From Actinomycetota bacterium (GTDB lineage: Bacteria; Actinomycetota; Actinomycetes; Actinomycetales; Microbacteriaceae), in NCBI GenBank assembly GCA_013297625.1, contig JAAFHT010000006.1, forward strand, positions 1 through 59,148: DNA of 59,148 nt. Reading direction: 5' to 3'. A program made the position numbers and the translations under genes. A model generated the notes under the pieces. It made no database searches. It was not told the origin of the DNA and saw only the letters and a program-made list of their open reading frames with translations. This document shows, in pieces, positions 58,591 to 59,148 of this stretch (positions are counted from its first letter, which is position 1; every line of letters starts with the position of its first letter).

Positions 58591-59148
58591 CTAGTCGCGC
58601 GCCATCGGTACCGGCACGGCGGTGGCCGCCACAATACGGTCGACCACCTCGTCGACGCTGCGCACCGTGCTGCCATCGGGATGCTGCGCGCGCGGCACAA
58701 GCACCATGCGGTGCGAGAGCACCGTGGTCGCGAGAGCGTCGATGTCGTCGGGCAGCACGAAGTCGCGACCATCGAGTGCCGCGCGAGCGCGACTCGCGCG
58801 CACGAGCTGCAGCGTCGATCGCGGGCTCGCGCCCAAGCGCAAGGCCGAATCGTCGCGTGTCGCCTGAACAATCGCAACGGCGTACCGCTCGACCGCGGGG
58901 CTCACGTAGACCTCGCGCACCGTTGCAATCATGCGCCGCAGACCAGCGACATCGACGACGGGCGTGAGCCGCTCGAGCGGACTCCCGTGCTCGCGGTCGC
59001 GCACCATGAGCGCTTCGCTCTCGGCGTCGGGATAGCCGATCGAGATACGGGCCATGAAGCGGTCGCGCTGTGCTTCGGGCAGGGCGTAGGTGCCCTCCAT
59101 CTCGATGGGGTTTTGCGTCGCGACGACGAGAAACGGCGTCTCGAGGTG
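58591..59148 (-). CDS. MoxR-family AAA+ ATPase, 5' end missing
   Basis: Only the C-terminal 185 residues lie in the window; the Walker A and the start are beyond 59148. Visible are the sensor-1 region VVATQNPIEMEGTYALPEAQ, the RDRFMARISIGYPDAESE arginine-finger region and the C-terminal lid with LGASPRSTLQLVRASRARAA. MoxR ATPases remodel or load cofactors onto partner proteins, often with vWA/DUF58 partners, as here. First gene of the MoxR-DUF58-transglutaminase operon. Confidence 0.93.
   Translation of the reverse strand, partial: HLETPFLVVATQNPIEMEGTYALPEAQRDRFMARISIGYPDAESEALMVRDREHGSPLERLTPVVDVAGLRRMIATVREVYVSPAVERYAVAIVQATRDDSALRLGASPRSTLQLVRASRARAALDGRDFVLPDDIDALATTVLSHRMVLVPRAQHPDGSTVRSVDEVVDRIVAATAVPVPMARD

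Noticed and set aside
1-59148. Prophage, integrative element or insertion sequence
   Set aside because: No transposase, integrase, recombinase, phage structural gene or att-like direct repeat flanking the tRNA-Leu was seen; base composition looks uniform.

Overview
The window is GC-rich (roughly 65-70 %), densely coded DNA whose gene content points to a high-GC actinobacterium, most likely family Microbacteriaceae. The indicators are coenzyme F420 biosynthesis (cofD/fbiA, fused fbiC, cofC/fbiD), an actinobacterial-type Tad pilus locus, the yceD-rpmF-rnc-mutM block near smc, frequent GTG starts, and many starts lying only 6-7 nt after a TANNNT -10 box (leaderless mRNAs). It looks like ordinary chromosome: I see no insertion sequence, prophage, integrase or CRISPR array.

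Layout. 1-5 kb: end of a membrane protein, an SDR oxidoreductase, then a reverse-strand operon of a DEDDh exonuclease, an unrecognised 445-aa protein with a nucleotidyltransferase-like GS...DxD signature, and a class I glutamine amidotransferase; then a lipoprotein. 5-15 kb: a Tad pilus locus split in two (TadE/TadG-like genes plus a small membrane protein at 5.0-6.5 kb; tadA-tadB-tadC at 11.9-15.0 kb), with two paired dynamin-like GTPases and three small envelope proteins between. 15-20 kb: ZIP transporter, gabD, gabT, and a divergent PucR-type regulator that carries a C-terminal frameshift next to tRNA-Leu(UAG). 20-25.4 kb: DedA, mntH-mntR with a clear operator candidate, rdgB-rph-murI. 25.4-32 kb: a 50-bp near-perfect palindrome, an iron-sulfur photolyase, pncB and smc. 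32-40 kb: a two-domain acetyltransferase, then a reverse-strand run of three exported proteins (305 aa, 1126 aa with a strict glycine zipper, and a 172-aa lipoprotein) downstream of a LuxR-type regulator with two tandem HTH domains. 40-42.4 kb: mutM, rnc, rpmF, yceD. 42.5-49 kb: class III aminotransferase, a domain-swapped photolyase-like protein, then an LLM (F420/FMN) oxidoreductase, a dihydropyrimidinase/hydantoinase and a ureidopropionase-type amidohydrolase. 49-55 kb: cofD, a secreted helical protein, a small membrane protein, fbiC and cofC. 55-59 kb: transglutaminase-domain protein, DUF58 protein and a MoxR ATPase that runs off the right edge.

How the genes fit together. The gab genes turn GABA into succinate. 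The hydantoinase, amidohydrolase and aminotransferase form most of a reductive pyrimidine/hydantoin catabolic route, and the adjacent LLM oxidoreductase together with nearby F420 synthesis genes suggests a possible F420-dependent reductive step. mntR-mntH is a manganese uptake and sensing pair. MoxR-DUF58-transglutaminase is a conserved but poorly understood envelope cassette. The most novel-looking region is 33.3-39.9 kb: an envelope operon with a glycine-zipper giant protein and a double-HTH regulator, none of which I can assign to a described system.
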